Part shown: positions 17,169-25,248 of the stretch, in pieces
Layout: every line of letters begins with the position of its first letter
Position numbering within the stretch: position 1 is the stretch's first letter
The notes under the pieces: generated by a model
Told to the model about the DNA's origin: nothing
What the model saw: only the letters and a program-made list of their open reading frames with translations
Database searches by the model: none
Translations under genes and position numbers: made by a program
Origin: Halalkalibacter hemicellulosilyticusJCM 9152
Lineage (GTDB): Bacteria > Bacillota > Bacilli > Bacillales > Bacillaceae_D
NCBI RefSeq assembly: GCF_000513115.1
Contig: NZ_BAUU01000005.1
Location: forward strand, 62,001 to 126,000
Direction: 5' to 3'
Length of the DNA: 64,000 nucleotides

Positions 17169-17984
17169 TTATGAATGATTAGCTAAAAAGAATGATGTAA
17201 GCTCTGGAGATATCCTTTTTGTATTCAACTTTTTAGTATGACCGAGACCCTTTTTACTCAATAGTTGAGCATTAGGGAGTAGATCTGCTAATGCTTGAGC
17301 ACTATTTCGTAAGGAAGCTGGGCTCTCTGTCCCTTCTATTACGAGCGTTGGAATATTGACACTTTTCTTCCATGTAGCAGGCAATTTCTTCCCTTCCATA
17401 TATCCTTCTAATAATGCAGCATCATAGGTGAGTGTATGCGCAACTGCCATCAGATTAGGCCACACGCCTGGCATGACCCGCATCATGCTGACAATAAATG
17501 ATGGAGCCCCCATTCCTTTGGTCATGAAGTACTTAATCGCTGCAGCCCGTTCATTTTTAGAAATTAAGTCTGTCGTATGCTTCGTAAAGTTTTTTGGTGG
17601 CTTACGATCGCCTTCTTTAACGACGAAAGGGGGTTCATGTAGAGCTAATTTGGTAATGCTTATGCCTATGTCTGTAGCCCTCAGTGCAAGAGCAGCTCCC
17701 GAGGATAATCCCCACACATAAGCAGATCCACCAGCCTCATCAATTAATGCTTGAAGATCTTCAATTTCTCGTGCAACGTCATACGGCTGAGTATCACCGC
17801 TGTCACCTCTGCCCCGTCTGTCATAGTTGTAAACCGTAAAGTACTCTGATAACAGGTAGGCTAATTCAACTTGTTGTGGGAATTTACGGTAGCTAAATGC
17901 ACCTCCAACTAATATGAGGGCCGGGCCTTGGCCAACTTTGTCATAAGCAATTTTTGTCCCGTCATTCGATGTAACTGAATACAT
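17169..17984 (-). CDS. Alpha/beta hydrolase
   Basis: This 271-aa cytoplasmic hydrolase starts at ATG 17984 after AAAGGAGG. It has the N-terminal strand ILVGGAFSYRKF (oxyanion HG-like segment), the YDRRGRGDSG loop, the nucleophile elbow GLSSG (Ser at about residue 95) and a C-terminal GHTKKL carrying the His. It lies 130 bases upstream of the DGPF gene in the same direction. Similar hydrolases often accompany ECF42 loci, so it may be part of the regulon. The substrate is unknown. Confidence 0.8.
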   Translation of the reverse strand: MYSVTSNDGTKIAYDKVGQGPALILVGGAFSYRKFPQQVELAYLLSEYFTVYNYDRRGRGDSGDTQPYDVAREIEDLQALIDEAGGSAYVWGLSSGAALALRATDIGISITKLALHEPPFVVKEGDRKPPKNFTKHTTDLISKNERAAAIKYFMTKGMGAPSFIVSMMRVMPGVWPNLMAVAHTLTYDAALLEGYMEGKKLPATWKKSVNIPTLVIEGTESPASLRNSAQALADLLPNAQLLSKKGLGHTKKLNTKRISPELTSFFLANHS

Positions 17985-18476
17985 AGTGGTTTCCTCCTTT
18001 GTGGTTGTAATGATTAAGAAGGTAGCTTTGAATATTCACATATTATCTATCCCTCTCTACTAGAACGACGAGAAACGATATTCAAAATCGACACATATTA
18101 AAAACTTAATCATTCTTGGCTTTATGGGTATCGAATACTTTCATACATGATGGTTCTTTGCATCTTTAATACGCCACTTGTATATGAATCTCCTTTAAAA
18201 AGGTATGAGGTTTTGAGGAGGCCGCTGAAAAAGTGTGATTTTCACTATTTCAGTGGCTTCGTTTTGAGGTAGTTCTTTAACTAAAGTAGTTTCTTAAGGA
18301 AAGGGTATGGTGAAGTTGTTGAGCGTTTAGAATAAAACAATTAAAGCAAGAACAAATAATCCTGCTACTAATAAAAAAGGTCAACCAGAAATAGCTCTGG
18401 CTAACCGTAGATTTAAAATCCTTAGAATACATTTGTTTTATTCTAATGCCACCAGGAGGTGAATCTAACAAATCCT
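17985..18476. other. Intergenic region with a terminator
   Basis: About 490 bases without a supported gene. It holds the terminator at 18218, and a small CCAGA/TCTGG hairpin at about 18381-18396. A plus-strand stretch around 18330-18420 reads as an open but startless frame that I cannot assign; it may be a decayed gene. Confidence 0.4.
18218..18265. terminator. Terminator, CTGAAAAAGTG-type hairpin
   Basis: GAGGCCGCTGAAAAAGTG (18218-18235) pairs with CACTATTTCAGTGGCTTC (18243-18260) with few mismatches. The same CTGAAAAAGTG core recurs in hairpins at 27799, 37207 and about 57650. It lies downstream of the minus-strand gene at 18477. Confidence 0.65.
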
Positions 18477-18959
18477 TTACTTATAGATAGAACGAATTTG
18501 GGATCTGATTTCACGTCCATTTGTTGTTTGAAGTGCAATGAACTTCGGTGGGGCGGGAATGGAGAAACCTGCATGAGAATGGGACATCTCCATTAGTAGT
18601 GTGCCGATTTCTTCTTCTTGGCTATTCTTTATTGTAATCCAAAATACTCTCTTTTCGTTAGAAGGTGTACCCCATTTTTCTTTTTCAAGAGAATGGCGGA
18701 ATAGTAGGAATTCAGCGATTAAGTAATCATCCTCTGTAATCTCCGCTGCGGAACGGAATCCTGCCATCTCTACTTGCCGCCAGACAGGTACGAGTAGTTT
18801 TTCTGCATAAATCCCGTAAGTAGCGTCTTCATACTCCGGAAACAGAGCTTCAAACTCCTCACGATGGTCTTCAAGGATTTTCTTCCAGTTTGCTTCAACA
18901 TAGGCATTCAGTGCTTTCTCAAGTTCTGTTATGTCCATGTTCTGATTCATTAAAGTCAT
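18477..18959 (-). CDS. Conserved-looking protein of unknown function, 160 aa
   Basis: I start at ATG 18959 (MTLMNQNMDITELEK), preceded by AAAGGGGA, rather than the upstream in-frame ATG at 19001. The protein is soluble and acidic, with no signal peptide or membrane span. It has a helical N-terminal half (EKALNAYVEANWKKILEDHREEFEALFPEYE) and a C-terminal beta-rich part with VFWITIKN and EEEIGTLLMEMSHSHAGFS. It is divergent from the double-MerR regulator at 19096, so it may be that regulator's target. I do not recognise a family. Confidence 0.6.
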   Translation of the reverse strand: MTLMNQNMDITELEKALNAYVEANWKKILEDHREEFEALFPEYEDATYGIYAEKLLVPVWRQVEMAGFRSAAEITEDDYLIAEFLLFRHSLEKEKWGTPSNEKRVFWITIKNSQEEEIGTLLMEMSHSHAGFSIPAPPKFIALQTTNGREIRSQIRSIYK

Positions 18960-19095
18960 TAGTTGGTCCCCTTTCTTTTTTGATTCACCCTTATCGTACA
19001 ACCTTAAAGCAAATTGGAAAGTTTGATATAATAAACCTTACATAGTTAATGATTCGTACGGAGAACTTTGCATAATTAGTGAAGGAGCGGATAAA

Positions 19096-19773
19096 ATGAG
19101 TAAGCTTAAGCCTGCCGAGATTGCCGAGAAGCTGAATATAAGTACAAATACGATTCGTAATTATGAAGCTCGTGGACTCGTTCCTGCTCCTAAGCGGACT
19201 GAAAGTGGATATCGTATCTATTCAGACATTCATCTTCTCTATTTTACATGCATTAAATTACTATCCGATGGATTTGGAATAGATGTAGCAGTGAAAGTGA
19301 TGGAATACATACGAAATAAGAAAATAGATGAAGCACTTTGGATTCTTAACGAGGAACTAGGTCGTAGAGGAGAGGAAAAGAAGTTCGTGAGGGAAGCCGT
19401 TGAGCTAATTGAGTACTCGAAAAAAAATTCACGTCTCTGGTCTCTAGGGGAAGTTGCGGAAAGAATGGACGTTTCTCGAACAGCTATTAGATATTGGGAT
19501 AAAGAAGGGTACATACAGGCGATCAGGGATCGAGAAAGCGGCTATCGTACGTTTGACGGGCTTCAATTAGCTAAAATAAGTCTCTTTAAAGTGATTAACT
19601 ACTATACGGATGAAAATACAAAAATAAAGGAGAAGTTCAAGAAAGCTGAGGGAGCAGTGGCATGCCAGAAACTTGCAGAAGAGATTCTTACCTTGCTTCG
19701 TATCGGAAATAGAAGACAGTTGAAAGCTATGGCTACCTTAGACAAACTTCTTGAGGTAATTGAATATAAGTAA
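19096..19773 (+). CDS. Transcription regulator with two MerR-type domains
   Basis: This 225-aa protein carries two MerR helix-turn-helix domains in tandem. The first is at about residues 5-70 (KPAEIAEKLNISTNTIRNYEARGLV, then TESGYRIYS). The second is at about 113-160 (SLGEVAERMDVSRTAIRYWDKEGYI, then RESGYRTFD). Ordinary MerR proteins have one and dimerise through a coiled coil. Here one chain could mimic a dimer on the divergent 136-bp promoter region it shares with the 18477-18959 gene. The C-terminal 60 residues are helical with one Cys. The effector is unknown. Confidence 0.8.
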   Translation: MSKLKPAEIAEKLNISTNTIRNYEARGLVPAPKRTESGYRIYSDIHLLYFTCIKLLSDGFGIDVAVKVMEYIRNKKIDEALWILNEELGRRGEEKKFVREAVELIEYSKKNSRLWSLGEVAERMDVSRTAIRYWDKEGYIQAIRDRESGYRTFDGLQLAKISLFKVINYYTDENTKIKEKFKKAEGAVACQKLAEEILTLLRIGNRRQLKAMATLDKLLEVIEYK

Positions 19774-19811
19774 GTCGATCACATGTCTTAAAGTAGGAAG
19801 AGGGATAAAAG

Positions 19812-20243
19812 ATGTATGAATTAAAAACAAAAGAAACTGATAGTAGTGTTATTGAATTTATTGAAAAGATTGAGAGCACGAAAAAGAAACAAGATGCTTA
19901 TCAATTATTGGACATCTTTACAAAAGCAACAGGACACCAAGCTAAAATGTGGGGGACAAGCATCATTGGATTTGGTTCTTATCATTATAAGTATAATTCT
20001 GGTCATGAAGGGGATGCGCCATTAGTCGGCTTTTCTCCTCGGAAAGCAAAAATCAGTTTATACTTTACAGTAGGGGAGCCAAAGCGAGAAGAATTATTGA
20101 AAGAACTCGGAAAACATACAACTGGAAAAGCATGTGTTTATATTAATAAAATAGCTGATATTGACGTTTCAGTATTAAATAAACTTATCATAAATTCGGT
20201 ACAGTTCTTAAAGGAAAAGTATCCAAAGTCATCATCGCAATAA
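19812..20243 (+). CDS. DUF1801 domain protein
   Basis: This 143-aa cytoplasmic protein has the family hallmarks MWGTSIIGFGSYHYKY, GFSPRKAKISLYFT and LGKHTTGKACVYINKIADID. The fold is known structurally, but the biochemical role is not. AGAGGGA precedes ATG 19812, 38 bases after the MerR-like regulator, so they are probably co-transcribed. Confidence 0.8.
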   Translation: MYELKTKETDSSVIEFIEKIESTKKKQDAYQLLDIFTKATGHQAKMWGTSIIGFGSYHYKYNSGHEGDAPLVGFSPRKAKISLYFTVGEPKREELLKELGKHTTGKACVYINKIADIDVSVLNKLIINSVQFLKEKYPKSSSQ

Positions 20244-20378
20244 CCTTAACGCTTCTTAATAGTTATGTATAAATGGTTGAATAACGCAATTCATAAGAAA
20301 TTTCCAACGAACCTAGATGTTAAAATACGAACTATGTAGTCAATGTTAGAAATTGTAAAGATTATCGGAGGCGATACG

Positions 20379-20768
20379 GTGATTACGAAAGCAATACAAA
20401 TGACCATTTTTGTGAGGGATCGACAGAAGGCTAAAGCCTTTTATACTGAAAAACTAGGTTTTACGGTACGTGATGAGATTGAATTTTCACCAGGTTTTCA
20501 TTATTTAACCGTTTCTCCAAATAAAAATAATGAGACTGTCATTGAACTAGTGCAGGCTAATACTGAGGAAGAATTGAAGCTAATTGGGAAGCAGGCAGGG
20601 GAACAAATAGTGATTATGTTCCAATCGAATGACATTGAAAAGGATTATTTAGAAATGAAGGGGAAAGGTGTAGTATTTCATAGTGCACCACAAGATGTTC
20701 CAGGTGGGAAAGGTGTTGGATTTGAGGATTTATATGGAAACAAATATGATTTGTTTCAGCCACAATAG
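20379..20768 (+). CDS. VOC-superfamily (glyoxalase-like) protein
   Basis: This 129-aa protein of the vicinal-oxygen-chelate fold has two beta-alpha-beta-beta-beta halves: MTIFVRDRQKAKAFYTEKLGF at the start and GGKGVGFEDLYGNKYDLFQP at the end. I choose GTG 20379, with GGAGG seven bases upstream. Family members include glyoxalases, dioxygenases and drug-binding proteins, and the substrate is not predictable here. Confidence 0.75.
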   Translation: MITKAIQMTIFVRDRQKAKAFYTEKLGFTVRDEIEFSPGFHYLTVSPNKNNETVIELVQANTEEELKLIGKQAGEQIVIMFQSNDIEKDYLEMKGKGVVFHSAPQDVPGGKGVGFEDLYGNKYDLFQPQ

Positions 20769-20865
20769 AAATAGATGAAAGTTTCATTAATATGTTTCGC
20801 ACAGCCATTACCGTTCAGGAAGTGGCTGTCTTTGTGTAAAGATAAGAATTTATAAGTATGGCAGT

Positions 20866-21093
20866 AGCGGGATGCAAAGGTCACATGCTCGATGCGGTTT
20901 CTCATTCCTCTATTTCTTCCCTTATTCCCTGTTTCTTGTCGTTCCGGTTCCCTCATTCCTCTATTTAAGCTAAATGAGTCCAAAAGGAGCCATAAAAGCC
21001 AAAATAGCGGAATGAGAACTACATTTTCTTCTCAGGAAGCGTTTTTTCTCTTATTTAGAGAAATGAGGATTACCTTTGTTGGTGGAACTGTGC
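20866..21093. repeat. Dispersed intergenic repeat A, copy 1
   Basis: About 230 bp that match, with substitutions, the region at 60683-60912. Shared blocks in the same order include ATGCGGTT(T/C)CTCATTCC, a block reading (C/G)CTATTT, TTTTCTTCTCAGGAAGCG and GAATGAGGA/AAATGAGGA. The element contains inverted copies of its own CTCATTCC...AATGAGG motif, so it can fold into large hairpins. It is non-coding: short frames on both strands differ between copies. Confidence 0.7.
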
Positions 21094-21148
21094 AAGTAGG
21101 TTCGTAAAAGCTGTTGTTCATGCTTGATACACATTAACGGCTCCACAC

Positions 21149-21181
21149 AACGCAATTAAGAAACGACGCATTGCGTTTTTC
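21149..21181 (+). terminator. Terminator upstream of the esterase gene
   Basis: AACGCAAT (21149-21156) pairs with ATTGCGTT (21170-21177), followed by TTTC. The preceding AACGGCTCC block recurs near 57613. It closes the intergenic repeat region before the esterase promoter, where TTGACA lies at about 21249. Confidence 0.6.
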
Positions 21182-21294
21182 TTAGTTAAAGAATTTATTT
21201 TAGTATAAATAATTTAATCGCTTTAGTATAAATGTAATCGTTTTTCTTGACAGTGCGATATTTTGATTTTTAACTATGTGGAAGGGGGAGCATT

Positions 21295-22554
21295 ATGAAT
21301 AGAGAGAAAATGTGTAAACAAATTCAAATCTTTAGCTTGGTTATGGTTGTTTTCTCCATGACTGCTTGTTCATCTGATGGAGTGAATAAGGAAGCGACTC
21401 AAGAACTGATATCCGATAATATGACATTGATTACTAAAGTTCTTCCAGTAGGCGAAGTTGCTTATGCTATGGCAATAGATTTTGGAGAAGAGATCGATTC
21501 ATCGGCAATTTCAGAATCGAGCTTTGAAGTAGAGGTTATGAAAGGTGAGAAGGTGGAATCGAGAACGATTTCAGCTGTGTATACAAACGAGCAAGCAAAA
21601 ATCAGTCAGGCTAGTAGACCAGGTCAATTTGTCATAATTGAACTAGATACGAGTGATCCTAATGCTGGTATGCTTTCGTTCGATCATGAAGCTTTTTTAC
21701 ATACGAAAAAGGAGCTAGCTTATACGATTACTCAGAAGGAAGATATCACGTCAAGCAGTGGGACTATTTTTGTTGCACCTATAGAAGGGATCGAGCCTGG
21801 GAATGTGATAACTCCTATTGTTGATGAGTTTGGAGAGTATATATATCGAAATGAAGAGGGGGATGAAATGCCATATCGCTTGTTTGAACCAACGACTGAA
21901 TCAGATGATGAGTATCCTCTTGTATTATTTTTACATGGTTCAGGTGAACGGGGAACTGATAACGCTCTACAGCTTCTAGGAAATCAAAGTGCACTAGTAT
22001 GGGCTAATCCCAATCAACAGGCGAACAACCCAGCCTATGTCTTAGCTCCTCAAGCGCCAGCACAAGAGGAATTGTCGGCCTACTGGACAGAAGAGCCTAA
22101 CGATTTATTATTAGAGCAATTACTAGAGTATGTTATTGAACAATATTCTATTGATCGAGATCGTATCTATGTGACGGGTGTTTCCAATGGGGGGATTGGA
22201 ACATGGCATATTGCTTTGAAGAACCCTGATTTATTCGCTGCAGCCGTTCCTGTATGTGGAATAGCTGATATAGCTAACTATTCAATGGGAGAACCTTATG
22301 CCCCATTAGAAGATGCATCTAAATTAGAAGAGCTTAAGGATATGCCAATTTGGGTATTTCATGCAGCTGATGATCACCTTGTTGATGTGCGTTATAGTAG
22401 AGACGCAGTTGCGGCGATTGAATCGTTAGGTGGGAGTCATATTCATTATACGGAGTATCCAGAAGGAGCAGTAGAACCAGATGGTCATTTCGCCTGGATT
22501 CCTGCTTATCAAAATCAAGAGATGATTGATTGGGTATTTCAACAAACAAAATGA
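21295..22554 (+). CDS. Secreted lipoprotein esterase with N-terminal Ig-like domain
   Basis: This 419-aa surface lipoprotein has a signal peptide and lipobox SMTAC (Cys25). Residues 40-170 form a beta-rich domain resembling the Ig-like module of Thermotoga EstA-type esterases. The hydrolase domain follows: FLHGSGERGTDN (oxyanion), nucleophile Ser297 in GVSNGG, Asp near 357 (HAADDHLVD) and His398 (PDGHFAW). Likely substrates are acetyl or feruloyl esters on plant polysaccharides, which would suit the neighbouring GH3 and GH43 enzymes. GGAAGGGGGAG precedes ATG 21295. Confidence 0.82.
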   Translation: MNREKMCKQIQIFSLVMVVFSMTACSSDGVNKEATQELISDNMTLITKVLPVGEVAYAMAIDFGEEIDSSAISESSFEVEVMKGEKVESRTISAVYTNEQAKISQASRPGQFVIIELDTSDPNAGMLSFDHEAFLHTKKELAYTITQKEDITSSSGTIFVAPIEGIEPGNVITPIVDEFGEYIYRNEEGDEMPYRLFEPTTESDDEYPLVLFLHGSGERGTDNALQLLGNQSALVWANPNQQANNPAYVLAPQAPAQEELSAYWTEEPNDLLLEQLLEYVIEQYSIDRDRIYVTGVSNGGIGTWHIALKNPDLFAAAVPVCGIADIANYSMGEPYAPLEDASKLEELKDMPIWVFHAADDHLVDVRYSRDAVAAIESLGGSHIHYTEYPEGAVEPDGHFAWIPAYQNQEMIDWVFQQTK

Positions 22555-22671
22555 AATGAGAATCTAGGCGTATGAGGGAAAAGAATTAGTCATTGTTTTT
22601 ATGAGGAATCGAACGAGAACTAGCTAGAACGCCTACTATTCAAAGGTTTAAAGGCTTAGGTGTATCCGTTT

Positions 22672-22699
22672 TTGTTAGTGATATTCCTTATGCTATACT
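22672..22699 (+). promoter_or_regulatory. Candidate promoter upstream of the LytTR operon
   Basis: TTGTTA, 16 bases, TATACT form a good SigA-like promoter about 180 bases before the regulator gene. The rest of the 323-base gap (22555-22877) shows no gene. Confidence 0.45.
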
Positions 22700-22877
22700 A
22701 GTAACAATCTCATTGAACTAAAGTATGATATATACATTAGAAAATCATTCCTATCGAATTAAGTAGACTACATTGTTTACGTTTTTGATTGGTTTAACAT
22801 CTGTATTTTAATGAACACTTTCGCAACAGAATTCCTTATGATTAAGATCAGTTGTGTAATGAAAGGAGGATCATGGA

Positions 22878-23588
22878 ATGGTACGTATTGCAATTGTAGA
22901 AGATGAAGCGAATTATCAGAAACAGCTCATCGAGTTTTTGAGGAAGTTCCAGAAGGAAAATGAAGTAACAATTGAAATTGAAACGTATTCTGATGGGGAT
23001 GAATTTATTAATCATTATAAAGCGCAATTCGATATCATTTTAATGGATGTTCAAATGCCACTTATGGATGGTATGTCAGCAGCTGAAGAAATTAGAAAGA
23101 TAGATTCAGAAGTCGTTATAATGTTTATTACGAATATGGCGCAGTATGCGATTAAAGGATATGCAGTAGATGCACTGGACTATGTGTTAAAGCCGATTAC
23201 GTACTTTTCGTTTTCTGAACGTTTGAATAGAGCTCTTGAAAGAATGAAGAAGCGTGAATCCAACTTTATTACGATAAAATTAAAAGGTGGAATGGTAAGG
23301 CTGGAGCTGTCAGATGTGTATTATGTTGAAAGTCAGGGACATAAGCTCATTTTCTATACAAAAGAAGGAGAGTTCATGTCTTCTGGAGCGATGAAGGATT
23401 TAGAAGAAGAATTATCAGATTATCATTTCTTCCGTGGGCATAAAGGCTACTTGGTTAATCTAGAGCATGTAGATGGAATGAATGATAGTTATGCTGTTGT
23501 GAAAGGGTATGAGCTACCTGTAAGTCGAACGAAAAGAAAGGCTTTCTTAGAAGCTCTAGCTGACCATTGGGGAGATGTCATTAAATGA
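22878..23588 (+). CDS. LytTR-family response regulator
   Basis: This 236-aa regulator has a receiver domain (E8-D9 acidic pair, phospho-acceptor D57 in ILMDVQMP, K of LKPI) followed by a LytTR DNA-binding domain (residues 135-235: FITIKLKGGMVRLELSDVYYVES, FFRGHKGYLVNLEHV). LytTR regulators bind pairs of 9-bp direct repeats spaced 12-13 bp; such pairs occur upstream of the first two GH3 genes. AAAGGAGG precedes ATG 22878. It overlaps the kinase gene by 4 bases. Confidence 0.9.
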   Translation: MVRIAIVEDEANYQKQLIEFLRKFQKENEVTIEIETYSDGDEFINHYKAQFDIILMDVQMPLMDGMSAAEEIRKIDSEVVIMFITNMAQYAIKGYAVDALDYVLKPITYFSFSERLNRALERMKKRESNFITIKLKGGMVRLELSDVYYVESQGHKLIFYTKEGEFMSSGAMKDLEEELSDYHFFRGHKGYLVNLEHVDGMNDSYAVVKGYELPVSRTKRKAFLEALADHWGDVIK

Positions 23589-24892
23589 ACGAGCTATTTC
23601 CGGAAATCCCTAGGCTGTATACGGCACTTGCTGAATGGCTAGCATGTATCGTCTATATTTCGATATTGAAAAGAAGGTTAAGTGGTTGGAAATTAATGGG
23701 TTTTGCAAGTGGTGCTTTGATTGTACAATCTGTGTTCCTCGTTGTGACGAGAGATTTACCAATTATTTTTTGGGTGCCTAGTATGCTTGTCGCTATTGGA
23801 ATGATGTTTCTATTCATCTATATATGCTGTGATATCACGCCTACTGAGGCAGGGTATTTCAGTGTGAAAGCGTTTGTTGTAGCGGAATTAGTTGCATCGT
23901 TGCAATGGCAAGTTCATTTTTATTTATGGAGTGGTGAAAGCAGTCATAAGCTATTTGAAATTGTGCTGTTAGTGGTTATGTATGGGCTTGTTTTTTTTGT
24001 CATTTGGCTATTAGAAAAGCGACATATACCTGAAGAAGGGAAGTTAAATATAAGGCAGCGGGAGTTATGGTCTACAGTTGTGATCGGTGCAGCTGTCTTT
24101 TTTATAAGTAATTTAAGCTTTGTGACAGCAAGAACGCCTTTTAGCGGTCAATATGCCCAAGAAATATTAAATATTCGTACTTTGGTCGATTTAGGTGGAT
24201 ACGCTATATTGTATGCTTATCATATTCAACTGAATGAGTTAAGGGTTAGACATGAGCTAGAAGCGATGCAAAATATCCTGCAAAATCAATATTCACAATA
24301 TCAACAATCGAAAGAAAGCATTGAATTAATTAATTATAAGTATCATGATCTAAAAAATCAAATTATCGCTCTCCGGGCGGAAGAAGATCCGGAAAAAAGA
24401 AATGCTTATCTGAATGAAATGGAGGATGGAATTAAAGCGTTTGAAGCACAAAATAAAACCGGTAATAAAGTGTTAGATACTTTGTTAGCAAGTAAACATA
24501 TGTATTGCATTAAGAATGGTATTACGTTAACGTGTGTAGCCGACGGAACGTTACTTAATGAAATGGATGTTATAGATATTTGTACGATTTTTGGGAATGC
24601 ACTTGATAATGCTATCGAGTATGAAATGCAAATCGAAAATGAAGAAAAAAGATTAATCCATGTTTCCTTATTTACGCAAAAGGGATTTTTGATGATTCGT
24701 TTTGAAAATTACTTTGAAGGAGACTTGAAGCTCGAAGGTGACTTGCCAGTCACGACGAAGAAGGATAAATCGTATCATGGATATGGACTAAAAAGCATTC
24801 GCTATACCGTCCAGAAGTATGATGGTGTCGTCAATGTTGGACATAAAAATAATTGGTTTGAATTAAAGGTTTTAATTCCCAAAAAATCGTAG
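23585..24892 (+). CDS. GHKL sensor histidine kinase, AgrC-like
   Basis: This 435-aa kinase has about six transmembrane helices in residues 1-225 and then a cytoplasmic kinase core: H box YKYHDLKNQI (H254), N box IFGNALDNAIEYE and the lid HGYGLKSIRYTVQKYDG. This is the AgrC/LytS-like HPK10 layout, in which the membrane domain usually senses a peptide or another membrane signal. No peptide precursor gene was found next to it. It is coupled to the LytTR regulator and ends at a strong terminator. Confidence 0.88.
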   Translation: MNELFPEIPRLYTALAEWLACIVYISILKRRLSGWKLMGFASGALIVQSVFLVVTRDLPIIFWVPSMLVAIGMMFLFIYICCDITPTEAGYFSVKAFVVAELVASLQWQVHFYLWSGESSHKLFEIVLLVVMYGLVFFVIWLLEKRHIPEEGKLNIRQRELWSTVVIGAAVFFISNLSFVTARTPFSGQYAQEILNIRTLVDLGGYAILYAYHIQLNELRVRHELEAMQNILQNQYSQYQQSKESIELINYKYHDLKNQIIALRAEEDPEKRNAYLNEMEDGIKAFEAQNKTGNKVLDTLLASKHMYCIKNGITLTCVADGTLLNEMDVIDICTIFGNALDNAIEYEMQIENEEKRLIHVSLFTQKGFLMIRFENYFEGDLKLEGDLPVTTKKDKSYHGYGLKSIRYTVQKYDGVVNVGHKNNWFELKVLIPKKS

Positions 24893-24930
24893 GTGACTGA
24901 TTCATAAGGAATATATGATGTGAATAAAAG

Positions 24931-24970
24931 CTTGGATCCCTGTTAAGGATTGATCCAAGTTTTCTTTTTT
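24931..24970 (+). terminator. Terminator of the LytTR operon
   Basis: CTTGGATC (24931-24938) pairs with GATCCAAG (24952-24959), followed by TTTTCTTTTTT. It separates the two-component genes from the GH3 gene, which therefore needs its own promoter. Confidence 0.85.
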
Positions 24971-24974
24971 GTCT

Positions 24975-25036
24975 ACTGTTCATGCAAAAAATGCTACCGT
25001 TTATGAGATTGTCCTGCACAAATTGATTAATATGCT
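24975..25036 (+). promoter_or_regulatory. LytTR operator and promoter of the first GH3 gene
   Basis: Direct repeats ACTGTTCAT (24975-24983) and ACCGTTTAT (24996-25004) are 12 bases apart, matching the LytTR-site pattern of two 9-mers about two helical turns apart. Exactly 26 bases later comes TATGCT (25031-25036) as a candidate -10. The copy at 27853 has the same distances, which makes chance unlikely. Confidence 0.75.
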
Positions 25037-25080
25037 AGATTTAATTTTATAGTTTTAAAGGGAAGTAACGTTTATACATA

Positions 25081-25096
25081 AATGAATACCTTTTCA
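25081..25096 (+). promoter_or_regulatory. Shared 16-bp leader motif, copy 1
   Basis: AATGAATACCTTTTCA is identical to 27955-27970. Both copies lie downstream of a LytTR operator and upstream of a GH3 start codon. Its ends form a small dyad (TGAA/TTCA). The role is unknown. Confidence 0.45.
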
Positions 25097-25248
25097 TCAA
25101 GTGTTGTAATTGTACTGCGCTGTATAAACTTTCTTTCCCTATAATGCTAGAAGGGAGGCTATGAACGTTTAGCTTCGAAGGAATTGAAGGGGCTTTCATT
25201 TTGAGAGCTTAATAATAATGTTATTGAGTAAGAAAGGGGTAAGGGATT

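Noticed and set aside
20756..21107. Overlapping small frames on both strands
   Set aside because: They lie within dispersed repeat A, and the translated sequences are not conserved in the second copy.
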